This document shows positions 25,701 to 34,064 of a DNA stretch of 64,000 nt, one piece after another (the stretch's first letter is position 1; each line of letters opens with the position of its first letter). The notes under the pieces were generated by a model, which did no database searches, had not been told where the DNA came from, and worked only from the letters and a program-made list of their open reading frames with translations. The translations under genes were made by a program, and so were the position numbers. Origin of the DNA: Polyangiaceae bacterium (GTDB lineage Bacteria > Myxococcota_A > Polyangia > Polyangiales > Polyangiaceae); contig JANXOF010000073.1 of the NCBI GenBank assembly GCA_025353725.1, positions 1-64,000 of the forward strand, given 5' to 3'.

Positions 25701-27700
25701 CCGTGCCAAAAGGGCATTTTGCCCGGAATACCCGCGGCCGGCGTGACGAGCACACGATCGCGTGTGATCTGCTCCGTGCGCCAGGACGACGCGCCAAGCA
25801 GGAACACTTCGCCCTCGCGCAGCTCGAAGACCATCTCCTCGTCGAGCTCACCGACGCGCCGACTGGATTTGCTTTTCGAGGAACCCGAGGCGCCCTCATC
25901 GCTGTCGCGATCGCCTCTGTCCTTCCCGTCTTGAAGAAAAACTCCGTACAGCCCGCGATCGGGAATGGTTCCCGCATTTTGAATCGCTAGCCTTTTGGCG
26001 CCCGCCCGCGGCGTGAGAATCCCGCGCGTGCGATCCCACGTGAGGCGTGGCCTTAGATCTGCAAATTCGTCGCTCGGGTAGCGCCCCGCGAGCATATCGA
26101 GCACGCCCTCGAAGCTCCCACGCGGGAGTTCCGCAAACGGCGCGGCGCGGCGAATCAGATCCCACAGCTCTTCAACGTCGGTCTCGACTTCGCGCAGTTC
26201 TTCGTCGTTCTTCGCAGCGCGAGCTCGCTTCAAAGGGCGTAATCCGCGTTTGCCAAGGACGTGCGGTATAGGTGGTAAACGAGGGATCCCTACGGCTGTA
26301 ATAGCCACGATCTGCTGCGCGAGTACGTCGAGCGGATTTCGCGTGTAGTACGTCTCCTCTACATCGCCGCTCTCGATGCCGGCCGCGGCGGCTGCGCACG
26401 CAAGGAGATCGTGTTTGTGTTTGGGCACGAGTACGCCCGATGGAATGCCGCCTACATGATGACTCGCGCGCCCGATGCGCTGAATTCCAGACGCCACAGA
26501 GGGCGGCGACTCGACCTGAATCACCTGGTCCACCGCGCCCATGTCGAGCCCGAGCTCGAGCGACGACGTCGCGACGATAGCTGGCAGGTCGCCAGCCTTT
26601 AGGCGCTCTTCAATCGCACGGCGCGTATCTTTCGAAACGGAGCCATGGTGCGCGAGAGCGAGCTCCTCGCCCGCGGTCTCGTTGAGCGCGATGGCAAGGC
26701 GCTCCGCGAGCCGCCGACTGTTGACGAAGATCATGGTCGACCGAGCGGCCCGAATACGCTCGACCAGGCGCGCATGAACCTGTGGCCAGATGCTTCGCGC
26801 GTCGGGTTCGACGTCGCCCGCCTCAAAACCAAATGCTTCGCTCTCGCCTTCGGGAAGCGGGGGCGGCACTTCCACGGTAATCGACAATGCCTTTTTTGCT
26901 GAGGCATCGACGATGGCGACGGGGCGCGGCAAAGGCGGGTGGTGCTTGACGTCGACTGTCGCGAAACCGCCCAAAAGGCGCGCGATCTCCTCGAGTGGTC
27001 GTTGCGTGGCGGAGAGCCCGATGCGTTGGAGTGGATGTTCAGGGCGCATGGCCTGAAGTCGCTCGAGCGAGACGAAGAGATGAGCGCCGCGCTTGCTTGC
27101 CGCTAACTGATGAATCTCGTCGACGATGACCGTATCGACTTTGGTGAGAATCTCCCGTTGCGACGAGGTGAGGAGGAGATACAGCGATTCCGGCGTCGTA
27201 ATCAGAATATCCGGGGGCGCTCGAAGAATGCGTGCGCGCTCGGCAGCCGGAGTGTCGCCGGTACGAACCGCCACTTCGAGGCGTCGCAGTGGCGTGCCGA
27301 GTCGCACGGCAGCCTCCGTCACGCCCGCGAGTGGCGCGCGCAGATTTCGTTCAACGTCTACGGCGAGAGCCTTGAGCGGTGACACGTAAAGTACACGCAA
27401 GCGCGAACGCGGCTCGTCGGGAGCAGGCTCTTGCGCCAACCTGTCGATCGCCGAGAGAAAGGCGGCGAGCGTCTTCCCCGATCCCGTCGGCGCAAGCAGC
27501 AGCGTGGTGTCTCCGTTCGCAATCGGCGGCCACGCCATGCGTTGCGCGAGAGTCGGTTCACCAAGAGCTGCGCGAAACCATTCTCTTACCGCCGGATGAA
27601 ACGCCGATAGCGCGTCCGTCGTTGTCGGCGTCCTCCGGGCCGCGGTTGCAGAAGCTTTGGGCTTGCTCCCGTGCGGCTGCGGTTGTCTTTTCGTCGCCAC
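22706..27700 (-). CDS. lhr: Lhr-type large DEAD/DEAH-box helicase
   Basis: A 1,664-residue protein of full-length Lhr type (usually about 1,500). Residues 1-60 are a basic tail plus the Lhr start. Motif I is APTGSGKT, motif II VIVDEIHQLA, and motif III SATQ; the second RecA domain has QRIGRASHH (motif VI). Winged-helix and Lhr-core regions and a long C-terminal extension follow. Lhr is an ATP-dependent 3'-5' helicase linked to DNA repair, consistent with the nei gene 14 bases downstream. A low-complexity acidic tail (DTELDDEWVGDDSERQ) closes the protein. Confidence 0.94.
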   Translation of the reverse strand: MATKRQPQPHGSKPKASATAARRTPTTTDALSAFHPAVREWFRAALGEPTLAQRMAWPPIANGDTTLLLAPTGSGKTLAAFLSAIDRLAQEPAPDEPRSRLRVLYVSPLKALAVDVERNLRAPLAGVTEAAVRLGTPLRRLEVAVRTGDTPAAERARILRAPPDILITTPESLYLLLTSSQREILTKVDTVIVDEIHQLAASKRGAHLFVSLERLQAMRPEHPLQRIGLSATQRPLEEIARLLGGFATVDVKHHPPLPRPVAIVDASAKKALSITVEVPPPLPEGESEAFGFEAGDVEPDARSIWPQVHARLVERIRAARSTMIFVNSRRLAERLAIALNETAGEELALAHHGSVSKDTRRAIEERLKAGDLPAIVATSSLELGLDMGAVDQVIQVESPPSVASGIQRIGRASHHVGGIPSGVLVPKHKHDLLACAAAAAGIESGDVEETYYTRNPLDVLAQQIVAITAVGIPRLPPIPHVLGKRGLRPLKRARAAKNDEELREVETDVEELWDLIRRAAPFAELPRGSFEGVLDMLAGRYPSDEFADLRPRLTWDRTRGILTPRAGAKRLAIQNAGTIPDRGLYGVFLQDGKDRGDRDSDEGASGSSKSKSSRRVGELDEEMVFELREGEVFLLGASSWRTEQITRDRVLVTPAAGIPGKMPFWHGDRAGRTLAFGERIGKLTRTLASLNVKDASALLMTENHLDARSADDLVAYVKDELKATGTVPSDRTLVIERIPDELGDLRVCLLTPFGTRIHQPWAMAALRKLRDARAGDIEAVATDDGIVFRVPGGEEPPPVDLLLPSPDEIEDIVTRELGASSLFAARFREAAARALLLPRQHIGKRTPLWAQRKRAADLLAVAQQYPSFPMVLETYRECLREAFDLPGLIDVLRAVESRKIRVTTVDVTTPSPMAASLLFSFVGNFIYDDDAPAAERRAQALTIDHAQLRALLGETELRKLLDADVVLEHTRQLQRLDRPLRHADALHDLLLWLGDLTRDEIDRRASLPAATDGGTMKPAIEASTITGWLDALMRDRRVVCVRMNGEPRYVAVEDLARYRDALGVMVDSGLPQAFLGLTKDPLVTLAARYARTHGPFKASEVAFRWGLGEASVVAALGQLQALGKVLTGAFLPASTHARGRQASEAEYVDAEVLQVLKRKTLARLRKAIEPVTADVFARFLSDWQGIVPLVDERSSRGAASGQRASAEALLRVIAQLEGCPIPASVLETEVLPARIVGYQPYMLDQLLASGEVVWAGLEPIGSHDGRIALYRSFREPLLARSQGPAEGASASPLHETLRELFAKRGALFFADIKRIVPTYPQELLAALWDLVWGGELTNDTLEPVRSLRQRDDTTSRRRSAPRAAHRGPPGSEGRWSMRRSRWESEPSSTERATAIARAMLERYGIVLREAAQAEGLVGGFANVYDVYRALEDQGRVRRGYFVAERGATQFALPGAAERLRAKPPEDETGRTFVLAATDPANPWGSLLPWPRELGVKREAGDVHEAKETLGGPGRSPQRVPGARVIMHEGKLLAWVGRGGASLVTFLPNEEPELSHAARDLAFALIGMATRRSRFAALSTINGAPALESPVARLLSVHGFAARQGALVFLAPRGQHGGDYGKRGALAREFSERGSETPDTDGEDTELDDEWVGDDSERQSEATPA

Positions 27701-27854
27701 GGCGTCTCATTCATGGGACTCTCAGGCCGAAAAGGCAAGCTCGTAAGTGTCGCACGGGGCTAGGCCCCGCGCCCCTAGACGAAAGACCCGAGAGCGTCCG
27801 CGCACACGTCGCGTCGCCCGAGAAGGACTCCTATTGCTACCAGGCGCCGCGCTC

Positions 27855-28001
27855 GGTTTTCTTCGGCTTCGATGAGCACGCCACCGCCGCGAATCACTTT
27901 CCCTCATCGCCTCGTGCAAACTGCACGATCTCGACACTGAGGCGTACCGTGCGGAGGTCATCCACATCTTGCCGTACTCGCTTCGCGACCGTTTCCTTTA
28001 G
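27855..28001 (+). pseudogene. Frameshifted IS66 transposase remnant
   Basis: One frame reads FFGFDEHATAANHF; after a frameshift near 27895 another reads SLIASCKLHDLDTEAYRAEV, then IHILPYSLRDRFL and stops at 27999-28001. Joined, they match the IS66 transposase C-terminus (S-D-E-H-A-x-A-A-x-L-x-SLIASCKLHDLD-EAY). It is close to the tail at 2-229 but has extra substitutions and a premature stop. No start or upstream catalytic part is left. It lies just upstream of another broken gene. Confidence 0.72.
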
Positions 28002-28073
28002 CTATCTTTGACTTTACCGTCCCACGGCAATCGGGTTCGCTAGCATTGCACCTGCAAGGGGTGCCGCTCGCTA

Positions 28074-28847
28074 GTGATCATCGGCGCAAACGGTGCTGGG
28101 AAAACTCGGCTCGGCGTTCTCATCGAGCAACAACTTGCTTCGAGCGTACACACACCAACCGCAGCAGTGGGAGATTGAGTAACTTCCAGACGACACCGGG
28201 CTTCCTGAACGTGTTGTGGCTGAAGTCGTTGGCAGCCGTAAGCGAGTGCAAAGCTGCACCACCTAGGCGTCCGTGGTTTGGTTGACGGCGATCACCGAGC
28301 CGTCGATGACGTTGAGCATCTACAAGCCCGCGACGTTCATGTTCTACCCGTTGCTGAAATTGAGAACGTTCTCTTACTGGCCAGCGTCTTCATTGCCCTC
28401 GCGGAGGCTCTGTTGTGTGCCGATCCGGCAGAAAAGCTCAGACAACTGACCGCGGAGGTAATGAAAACTGCGGAGCAACAAGTTGACGCTCTCAGCGCTC
28501 GATACACGATTCGACAAATCGATCACCGTCTGAAAAGAGTTGGATTCAAAGCGAAGGATCTCAGCACGCTGAAAGCCGGTTACGGGGCCGAGATCGCAAA
28601 GGTCGATCCGACATCAATCTTCAACGAATCCAAGGCGACTTTCGAAGATCGCCTACGGGCGCACGACCTTGCGACAGTGTTGGCGCCCTACGACAACAAG
28701 GGCTTGATCGCTAGCGCTTCGAGCGTCCTTGGTCTCAAGAGTCCGATTGAACTTATGGAAAAGATGGCCCAGCTCCTCGGCGATAAGGAGAAGGGCAGAA
28801 AGGTCCGCGATGCAATGACCGCCGTGCTGCCCACCATTCTGGTTTGA
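28074..28847 (+). pseudogene. Decayed AAA-ATPase / DUF4435 gene
   Basis: The 5' piece (28074-28178) reads VIIGANGAGKTRLGVLIEQQ, a Walker A of the Rad50/ABC-like AAA group, then stops. Further on, one frame reads VVAEVVGSRKRVQSCTT and stops; the next continues KLHHLGVRGLVDGDHRA and DVEHLQARDVHVLPVAEIEN, the TOPRIM-like DUF4435 pattern of such ATPases, down to 28847. The middle of the ATPase is missing and at least one frameshift separates the parts. Intact relatives are often found in mobile or defence islands. The 3' frame alone (28278-28847) stays open for 189 codons. Confidence 0.68.
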
Positions 28848-28973
28848 TGGGCTGCTTCGATGTCGAACGACACCGAGTTGCGAGCCGCACACCAAGTTCT
28901 CATGGCTCAGAAAAATCGAACTTCAAGCCTTAAATGTGCAGTCCGGTTCCTAGACTTTGAGCCTTCGCGTCTG

Positions 28974-30092
28974 TTACTTGCACATGCCGGCAACGCATTT
29001 TTTCGTTCCTGGGCACTGGTCATCGATTTTGCAGCCGGGAACGCATTTCTGCGCTGTTGAACAGATCATACCCGAGCCATTGTTACCAGGATTGCACTCG
29101 CCGTCGTGCATGCACTCGGGCGGTGGCGGAGTTGGCGGGGTTGGCGCCGATAGGGGAGGCTCTGCTTGCAGTCGAAGTGATTCGACAACCGAGGCGAGGA
29201 GCGGCACGAACGCGGCGCGTCGTGTCTCGTCTTTGGGGTCGCACCCAGGTGCACTCCCACGCACGGCTTGATGAATACCGACAATCGTATCTTTGCCATT
29301 CTTCGTTTCGAAGAGCGCTGCGCCTGAATCGCCGACGCACAGCGTGACGTCGGGAGTCTTCGTCTCCTTCGAAAAGAGGCTTTCATACCCAACCTGCTTT
29401 GGCGTGCCCCCGTTGAGATTTTCGCTGACTTGAACGCACACGTTGACGGATCGGCCCGCGGGCTTTCCGCCGTAGCTCATGGATTGACCGTCGTACGGTT
29501 CTCTAACGTCTCGTCCGTAGCCGAATACTTCGCTTTCACAGGGTTGCGCTCCAAGAGGAGAACTTGCCCCCTGGTGAGGTTTTGGCAGCTCGCTCGCGAT
29601 TGAAGGAAGGGCAACGGTCGGGAGCGCGGTCTCGAGTTTGAGGACCGCGACGTCGCTCTCAAAAGAAGCCGCTACCTCGGCGAGCGTTCGCGGTGTCACC
29701 CCAGGTTTGATGTAGCCCAACGGAGTTGCAACAGTCCGCACGCGCACCACGGCGTCGGGCGTCGTCGAATGGGGAAAGCGTACGCCCAGAGCGGCGCGCT
29801 CGAGCAGCTTTTGGTTGGCTGGATCATACACGCACGCGGCCGCCGTTACCGCCGTGTCAGGACCTACGAGCGAGACGCCGCAGACAGGCTCTTGTGCGTG
29901 CTCGGTCATGGTTTCAGCGGAGGACGCACGTACGAGAAAACCTGCCCAAGGCGGAGCTGTCGTGTCCCTGGCAACATGCTGCTCCGATCCACCTGCGACA
30001 TCGCCTTGGTTTTCAACGGCCGGCTCCTCCCGATACGAGGCGCACGCCTGAATGACGCATCCGAACACAACCAGGGCCGAAGCCTTGCGCAT
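28974..30092 (-). CDS. Trypsin-like (S1) lipoprotein lacking the catalytic His
   Basis: A 372-residue protein with a signal peptide and lipobox VIQAC (Cys17). The S1 fold is visible: VCGVSLVGPDTAVTAAACV corresponds to the C-G-x-S-L...T-A-A-H-C block, but Ala86 takes the place of the catalytic His. Asp147 (SDVAVLKLE) and Ser256 (GDSGAALF) are present. The tail (about 325-372) is cysteine-rich: ECMHDGECNPG, CSTAQKCVPGC, CKIDDQCPG. It is probably an inactive protease used for binding, or one with an altered mechanism. Confidence 0.85.
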   Translation of the reverse strand: MRKASALVVFGCVIQACASYREEPAVENQGDVAGGSEQHVARDTTAPPWAGFLVRASSAETMTEHAQEPVCGVSLVGPDTAVTAAACVYDPANQKLLERAALGVRFPHSTTPDAVVRVRTVATPLGYIKPGVTPRTLAEVAASFESDVAVLKLETALPTVALPSIASELPKPHQGASSPLGAQPCESEVFGYGRDVREPYDGQSMSYGGKPAGRSVNVCVQVSENLNGGTPKQVGYESLFSKETKTPDVTLCVGDSGAALFETKNGKDTIVGIHQAVRGSAPGCDPKDETRRAAFVPLLASVVESLRLQAEPPLSAPTPPTPPPPECMHDGECNPGNNGSGMICSTAQKCVPGCKIDDQCPGTKKCVAGMCK

Positions 30093-30257
30093 GGTTCAGA
30101 TGTAGAGCACGGCCTATGCCGAGCGAGGGGAACGAGCATCACTCCGTGATTCACCCGAGGTCTCCATCACGCAGCATAAGACGCTCTGCTTTCGGTGAAC
30201 GCGAGATCCACCACGCCGCCCCGCGCGTCCTTCGCGGGCGGAATTCTCGGCTCACAC

Positions 30258-31220
30258 TCAGCCGAGGCGATCGCCCTCGCTGATTCCACGGCCCAAGAAC
30301 CAATCGCCCGCCGCGATAGCTTTTTTGCCTTCGAGTTGAACGCGCGCGAGGGTCACGCCGTGATCTCCGCACGCGACCACGACACGCGACTTGTCGGCAA
30401 ACACGACGGTGCTCGGTTCGGCGCGACCGCTTGAAGAGTGCGGAAGCTCCGTAACACGCGTCGTGAGCACTTTGACCGTCTTGCCGCGTGCCGTCGTGAA
30501 GGCGCCGGGCCACGGCTGCATCCCGCGAACGTGGTTGTGGACGTCCTTGGCGGAGCGCGTGAAGTCGATCCGCCCGTCTTCTTTTTTCAACATCGGCGCC
30601 ATCGTGGCGCCTGCGCTGTCCTGCGCCATGGGGGAAAACGCGCCGGCGACGTACCTCGGCAAGCCCTCGCGCACGGCCGTCGCGCCTATCACCGCTAAGC
30701 GTTCGGCGAGCTCACCCGCCGTTTCGTCGACCGTTATCGGGGTAGGGAACTGCTGGAGCATCGCCCCCGTGTCCATACCTTCGTCCATCTGCATGAGCGT
30801 CACGCCGGTCTCGGATTCGCCGCGTACGACAGCCCACGTGAGAGGCGCCGCGCCGCGCAGTTTCGGCAGGAGCGAAGCGTGCACGTTGACGCATCCAAGG
30901 CGGGGCGCGTCGAGCACGTCTTTCGGAAGGATTCGTCCGTACGCGACAACGAGCGCGACATCGACGGCTTGGTCCCTAAGCCACGCCGCGAACTCACCGG
31001 TCCGTAATTTCGTCGGCTGTACGACGTCGAGACCCAACGTGAGCGCGCGCAGCTTTGTGGGCGGCGGCGTGAGCGAAAGTCCGCGACCTTGCGGCTTGTC
31101 GGGTTGACACACCACGGCTCTGATGTCCGCGACTTCGAAGAGCGCGTCGAGACACGGGACTGCGAACTGAGGCGTGCCGAAGAACACCGCCCGGAAGCGA
31201 GGCGAAGGAGCGGGAGCCAT
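30258..31220 (-). CDS. fmt: Methionyl-tRNA formyltransferase
   Basis: 320 residues from the ATG at 31220; the frame extends further upstream but the protein family begins at FRAVFFGTPQFAVPCLDAL. Conserved parts are NVHASLLPKLRGAAP (formyl-THF and catalytic region with the N-x-H-x-S-L-L-P motif), ETGVTLMQMDEGMDTGAML, and the C-terminal OB-fold. It formylates initiator Met-tRNA. It follows the upstream lipoprotein gene by only two bases, so they are probably co-transcribed; no def gene is adjacent. Confidence 0.97.
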   Translation of the reverse strand: MAPAPSPRFRAVFFGTPQFAVPCLDALFEVADIRAVVCQPDKPQGRGLSLTPPPTKLRALTLGLDVVQPTKLRTGEFAAWLRDQAVDVALVVAYGRILPKDVLDAPRLGCVNVHASLLPKLRGAAPLTWAVVRGESETGVTLMQMDEGMDTGAMLQQFPTPITVDETAGELAERLAVIGATAVREGLPRYVAGAFSPMAQDSAGATMAPMLKKEDGRIDFTRSAKDVHNHVRGMQPWPGAFTTARGKTVKVLTTRVTELPHSSSGRAEPSTVVFADKSRVVVACGDHGVTLARVQLEGKKAIAAGDWFLGRGISEGDRLG

Positions 31221-31222
31221 CT

Positions 31223-32056
31223 TCAACCTCCGATGTCGAGTTCGACGCGGGGTGTACTCAACTCGTGGTCGACGCCCTCGGACACCCCAACGAGCGGAGA
31301 GACGACCCTGATGCCGTACTTTCCCTTCGGGAGCGGCCCCGCAGGCGCCCTCGGGTAGCCGCGTTCGGGCACAGAACCGCGGAATCTTTCCGGTGCCCAC
31401 TTCGTTTTCACGGCCTCCCACGGAACGCGCGCGCGCACCGTTCCGTTCGGCGCGATGGTCATCCGGGCGGACTTCGCTTCACTGGGCGAGGGTTGCGATG
31501 CACCGTTCGGCGGTGGCGGCGCCGAGCCCATGGGAAGGTCCGCGCGCTTCGGCATCTTCTTCGTGTCGTAGGCCTCCACTTCGAATCGCGGCAGGGGGTC
31601 GAGCTTGAAGTGAAGAGTCAGCGGTTCGGCCGTTTTATTGGTGTACGAAACGAGAAGATCGACCTTGCCGCCGGGCGTGGGCTTGCTCGGACTCGCGGTG
31701 AGCGTAACGGTAAGTTTCCCTTTGAGGTCCACCGTCGGGAGAGAGTCTGGTTTGATCGAGGGCTCCTCACACGCGCTTTTGAGAAGCACATCTTCGAGGT
31801 TGGTGATGTCGAACGCGACACACTCGTCCTTTACCAGTTCGTGTGGGCTTCCCGTTCCCGCTCCAATTCCCGTTCCCGCTGCACCGCCGTCAAGGCTTGT
31901 CGACACGGCGACCTCAGCGGCCGCGTCATGGGTGCCATCGCTGGCCACGGTTTCTGGAGGCTTCGCGTTACCGCAGCCCGTACCGAATGCCGCCAGGGTT
32001 GCGAGCACTGCAAGTGAACTGCCTACCCTTGAGGAACAACCGATCAATCGATGCAT
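31223..32056 (-). CDS. Predicted lipoprotein, unknown function
   Basis: 277 residues from the ATG at 32056 (MHRLIGCSSRVGSSLAVL), with a lipobox AFGTGCG. A Gly/Ala-rich stretch (TGIGAGTGS), coded by GTTCCC-type repeats, follows. The mature part, about 110-277, has two beta-rich segments: LKGKLTVTLTASPSKPTPGG then VDLLVSYTNKTAEPLTLHFK, which looks like an Ig-like fold, and a C-terminal part ending PRVELDIGG. It overlaps the next upstream gene by 13 bases and leads into fmt. No family recognised. Confidence 0.75.
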   Translation of the reverse strand: MHRLIGCSSRVGSSLAVLATLAAFGTGCGNAKPPETVASDGTHDAAAEVAVSTSLDGGAAGTGIGAGTGSPHELVKDECVAFDITNLEDVLLKSACEEPSIKPDSLPTVDLKGKLTVTLTASPSKPTPGGKVDLLVSYTNKTAEPLTLHFKLDPLPRFEVEAYDTKKMPKRADLPMGSAPPPPNGASQPSPSEAKSARMTIAPNGTVRARVPWEAVKTKWAPERFRGSVPERGYPRAPAGPLPKGKYGIRVVSPLVGVSEGVDHELSTPRVELDIGG

Positions 32057-32397
32057 GCTTGCCACGTCTCCTGAGATGGGGCCTTCTTCGCGCAGCGATA
32101 TTCGCTTCGCGTGACTTCGGACTCGCACTGTTCTTGGACTCGAGCGTAACGCGGCTCACCTTTGTGGATTGCTTTCTTCATGGCCCGAGCGGCGCGCGCT
32201 TCAGCCTCGGGCAATTCAGCGAGTCCTGGCTCTCCGGTCAGCGTCATATCAATGTAGCGATCGAGCATTTCTGTGCATTCTGCACGCGTTACGCTTCGCC
32301 GACACCCTCCGCTGACAAGCAGCGCAAGCGCAAATGACGACAGGGTAGCAGAGCACGCAACCCTGCATTGCGCCCTCCCACCTGGGCGCTTCGCCAT
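32044..32397 (-). CDS. Small cysteine-containing lipoprotein
   Basis: 117 residues from the ATG at 32397; the upstream part of the frame overlaps serC on the opposite strand and is not used. The lipobox is VSGGC. The mature domain has C-x-EMLDRYIDMTL, then ERR-type helices and Cys residues near QEQCESEV, YRCAKK and WQACID, a four-Cys helical pattern I associate with small myxobacterial periplasmic proteins. It overlaps the next lipoprotein gene by 13 bases and faces serC divergently. Function unknown. Confidence 0.72.
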   Translation of the reverse strand: MAKRPGGRAQCRVACSATLSSFALALLVSGGCRRSVTRAECTEMLDRYIDMTLTGEPGLAELPEAEARAARAMKKAIHKGEPRYARVQEQCESEVTRSEYRCAKKAPSQETWQACID

Positions 32398-32479
32398 CAA
32401 CGTCGCCTTGGGCTCTGGCCGTCGTCGCTTCACGCAGGCGACTGTAACATGACCGAGGAACGCGTTAGTCTTCTCGACG

Positions 32480-33646
32480 ATGAGTCGCTTGCAGAACTCC
32501 GCGCGCACAGAAGGCGCGTCTCCCCGAGCTCTAAACTTTGGAGCCGGCCCCGCCGCGCTTCCGCGGGCTGCCCTCGAACGCGCGAAGGAGGAGCTCCTTG
32601 ATTTCGAGTCCTCCGGAATGAGTGTCATGGAGCACTCGCACCGAGGAAAACCCTACGAAAAAGTTCACTACGAAGCGCTCGCGCTCGTGGCGAAACACCT
32701 TGGTCTCTCGGCGGAATGGGACGTTTTGTTCCTTCAAGGCGGAGCCTCGATGGTCTTCGCGACCCTTCCCATGAACCTTCTCGAGCGCGGGAAGGTGGCA
32801 GACTATGTTGTGCACGGCACGTGGGGCGAGAAAGCCGTGACCGAGGCCCGAGCGGCAACGTCTCTCGGGGCCGGCGACGTCCACCTCGCGGCGTCGACGG
32901 TGGCCCAAGGCGGCTCCTACGCCAGGGTCGCTCGCGAAGACGAGCTTACGCTCACGCCGGGCGCAGCCTATCTCCACTGCACAAGCAATGAAACGATCCA
33001 CGGCATCCAATATGGCTTAGAGGCGTCGACGCCGTTCCCGCGCTCGCGCGCGAAAGGTGTTCCCCTGGTTGTGGATATGTCGAGCGACATCCTAGGCCGG
33101 ACGGTCGATGTCTCCGAGTTCGACGTGCTGTACGCCGGCGCACAGAAGAACATCGGGCCGAGCGGCGTGACGATCATGGCGATTCGAAAGGAGCTTACGG
33201 CACGAGGTCGGTCTGATCTGCCCGCGATCTTCCAATACCGAACGCACGCAGAGCATCATTCTCTCTTCAATACGCCCCCGACGTTCGGTATCTACCTCGT
33301 TCGGAACGTCCTTCAGTGGCTCGAGGCCGAAGGGGGAGTCTCCGTCATCGAGGTACGAAACCGAAAGAAGGCGCGCCTCATTTACGCGCAGATCGACGAA
33401 TCGGGCGGTTTTTACGTGTCGCCAGTGGAGAAGCCAAGTCGCTCCGTGATGAACGTCGTCTGGCGCCTGCCTACACCGGAACTCGAAACACGCTTCGTAG
33501 CGCAGGCCGCCGCGGAAGGCATGGTCGGCTTGAATGGACATCGTGTGGTCGGCGGAATACGCGCCTCGCTCTACAACGCGGTAGAGCTGGAGTGGGTGGA
33601 GGCGCTTGCGTCGTTCATGGGCGAGTTCGCACGACGGTGCGGGTAA
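32480..33646 (+). CDS. serC: Phosphoserine aminotransferase
   Basis: A 388-residue class V aminotransferase. The N-terminus RALNFGAGPAALPRAAL binds substrate. FLQGGASMVFATLP and the PLP-lysine segment YAGAQKNIGPSGVTI are diagnostic of SerC, and HAEHHSLFNTPPTFGIY is the conserved late motif. It converts 3-phosphohydroxypyruvate and glutamate to phosphoserine (serine, and via PdxB/PdxA pyridoxal). It stands alone and is divergent from the lipoprotein gene at 32397. A 20-bp palindrome lies 25 bases after its stop. Confidence 0.97.
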   Translation: MSRLQNSARTEGASPRALNFGAGPAALPRAALERAKEELLDFESSGMSVMEHSHRGKPYEKVHYEALALVAKHLGLSAEWDVLFLQGGASMVFATLPMNLLERGKVADYVVHGTWGEKAVTEARAATSLGAGDVHLAASTVAQGGSYARVAREDELTLTPGAAYLHCTSNETIHGIQYGLEASTPFPRSRAKGVPLVVDMSSDILGRTVDVSEFDVLYAGAQKNIGPSGVTIMAIRKELTARGRSDLPAIFQYRTHAEHHSLFNTPPTFGIYLVRNVLQWLEAEGGVSVIEVRNRKKARLIYAQIDESGGFYVSPVEKPSRSVMNVVWRLPTPELETRFVAQAAAEGMVGLNGHRVVGGIRASLYNAVELEWVEALASFMGEFARRCG

Positions 33647-33671
33647 CGGTCCGGCTCATCACGGCTCTCAC

Positions 33672-33691
33672 GACACGGGATATCCCGTGTC
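33672..33691. other. Perfect 20-bp palindrome after serC
   Basis: GACACGGGATATCCCGTGTC is a perfect 10+10 palindrome. It sits between convergent serC and the small ORF at 33796-34026. There is no loop and no T tract, so it is a weak terminator candidate; a protein-binding site is as likely. Confidence 0.6.
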
Positions 33692-33795
33692 CTCATTCGC
33701 GATTCGCGGCATCACGCCGGGCGACGGGTCGGCGCCGCGCAAGGCACTCACTGCACGCGTCCCGGCTTCGGTCGCGTGCAGGCCGCGTGGCGAAA

Positions 33796-34026
33796 TCAGA
33801 CGCCGGCTTTTTTCGCAGCCTTTTCCGCGAACGCCTTCACCAGCTGGTCGAGTGCCTCGGCGACTTGCGGGGCGACGGCGTCGCCGCGGCTCCACTGCGA
33901 AGCCTTGACGAGCGTAGTTTGTGCGGCCTCGGCGAGGTGAACGCGCCTGTGGCGCGACAGCTTGGCGAACTGCAGCTGAGAGTCGGAGGGGTTGTTACGA
34001 ATGGAGGGTTGAAGAAATCCGCGCAT
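33796..34026 (-). CDS. Small basic protein, unknown function (76 aa)
   Basis: A 76-residue protein. Codons end in G or C in most positions, as in real genes here, which separates it from chance frames. The sequence starts MRGFLQPSIRNNPSDSQ, is helical, and ends LVKAFAEKAAKKAGV. No membrane segment and no family recognised. It ends 150 bases after convergent serC and starts 39 bases downstream of the kinase stop at 34065, so it could be the last gene of the TPR-kinase transcript. Confidence 0.6.
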   Translation of the reverse strand: MRGFLQPSIRNNPSDSQLQFAKLSRHRRVHLAEAAQTTLVKASQWSRGDAVAPQVAEALDQLVKAFAEKAAKKAGV

Positions 34027-34064
34027 GGTCGTGCATAGTTAGCGGGAAAATGCGCTGATGTCGA

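Noticed and set aside
28046..28285. An 80-codon plus-strand frame over the ATPase remnant
   Set aside because: The Walker A sequence is in another frame; this one is a shadow.
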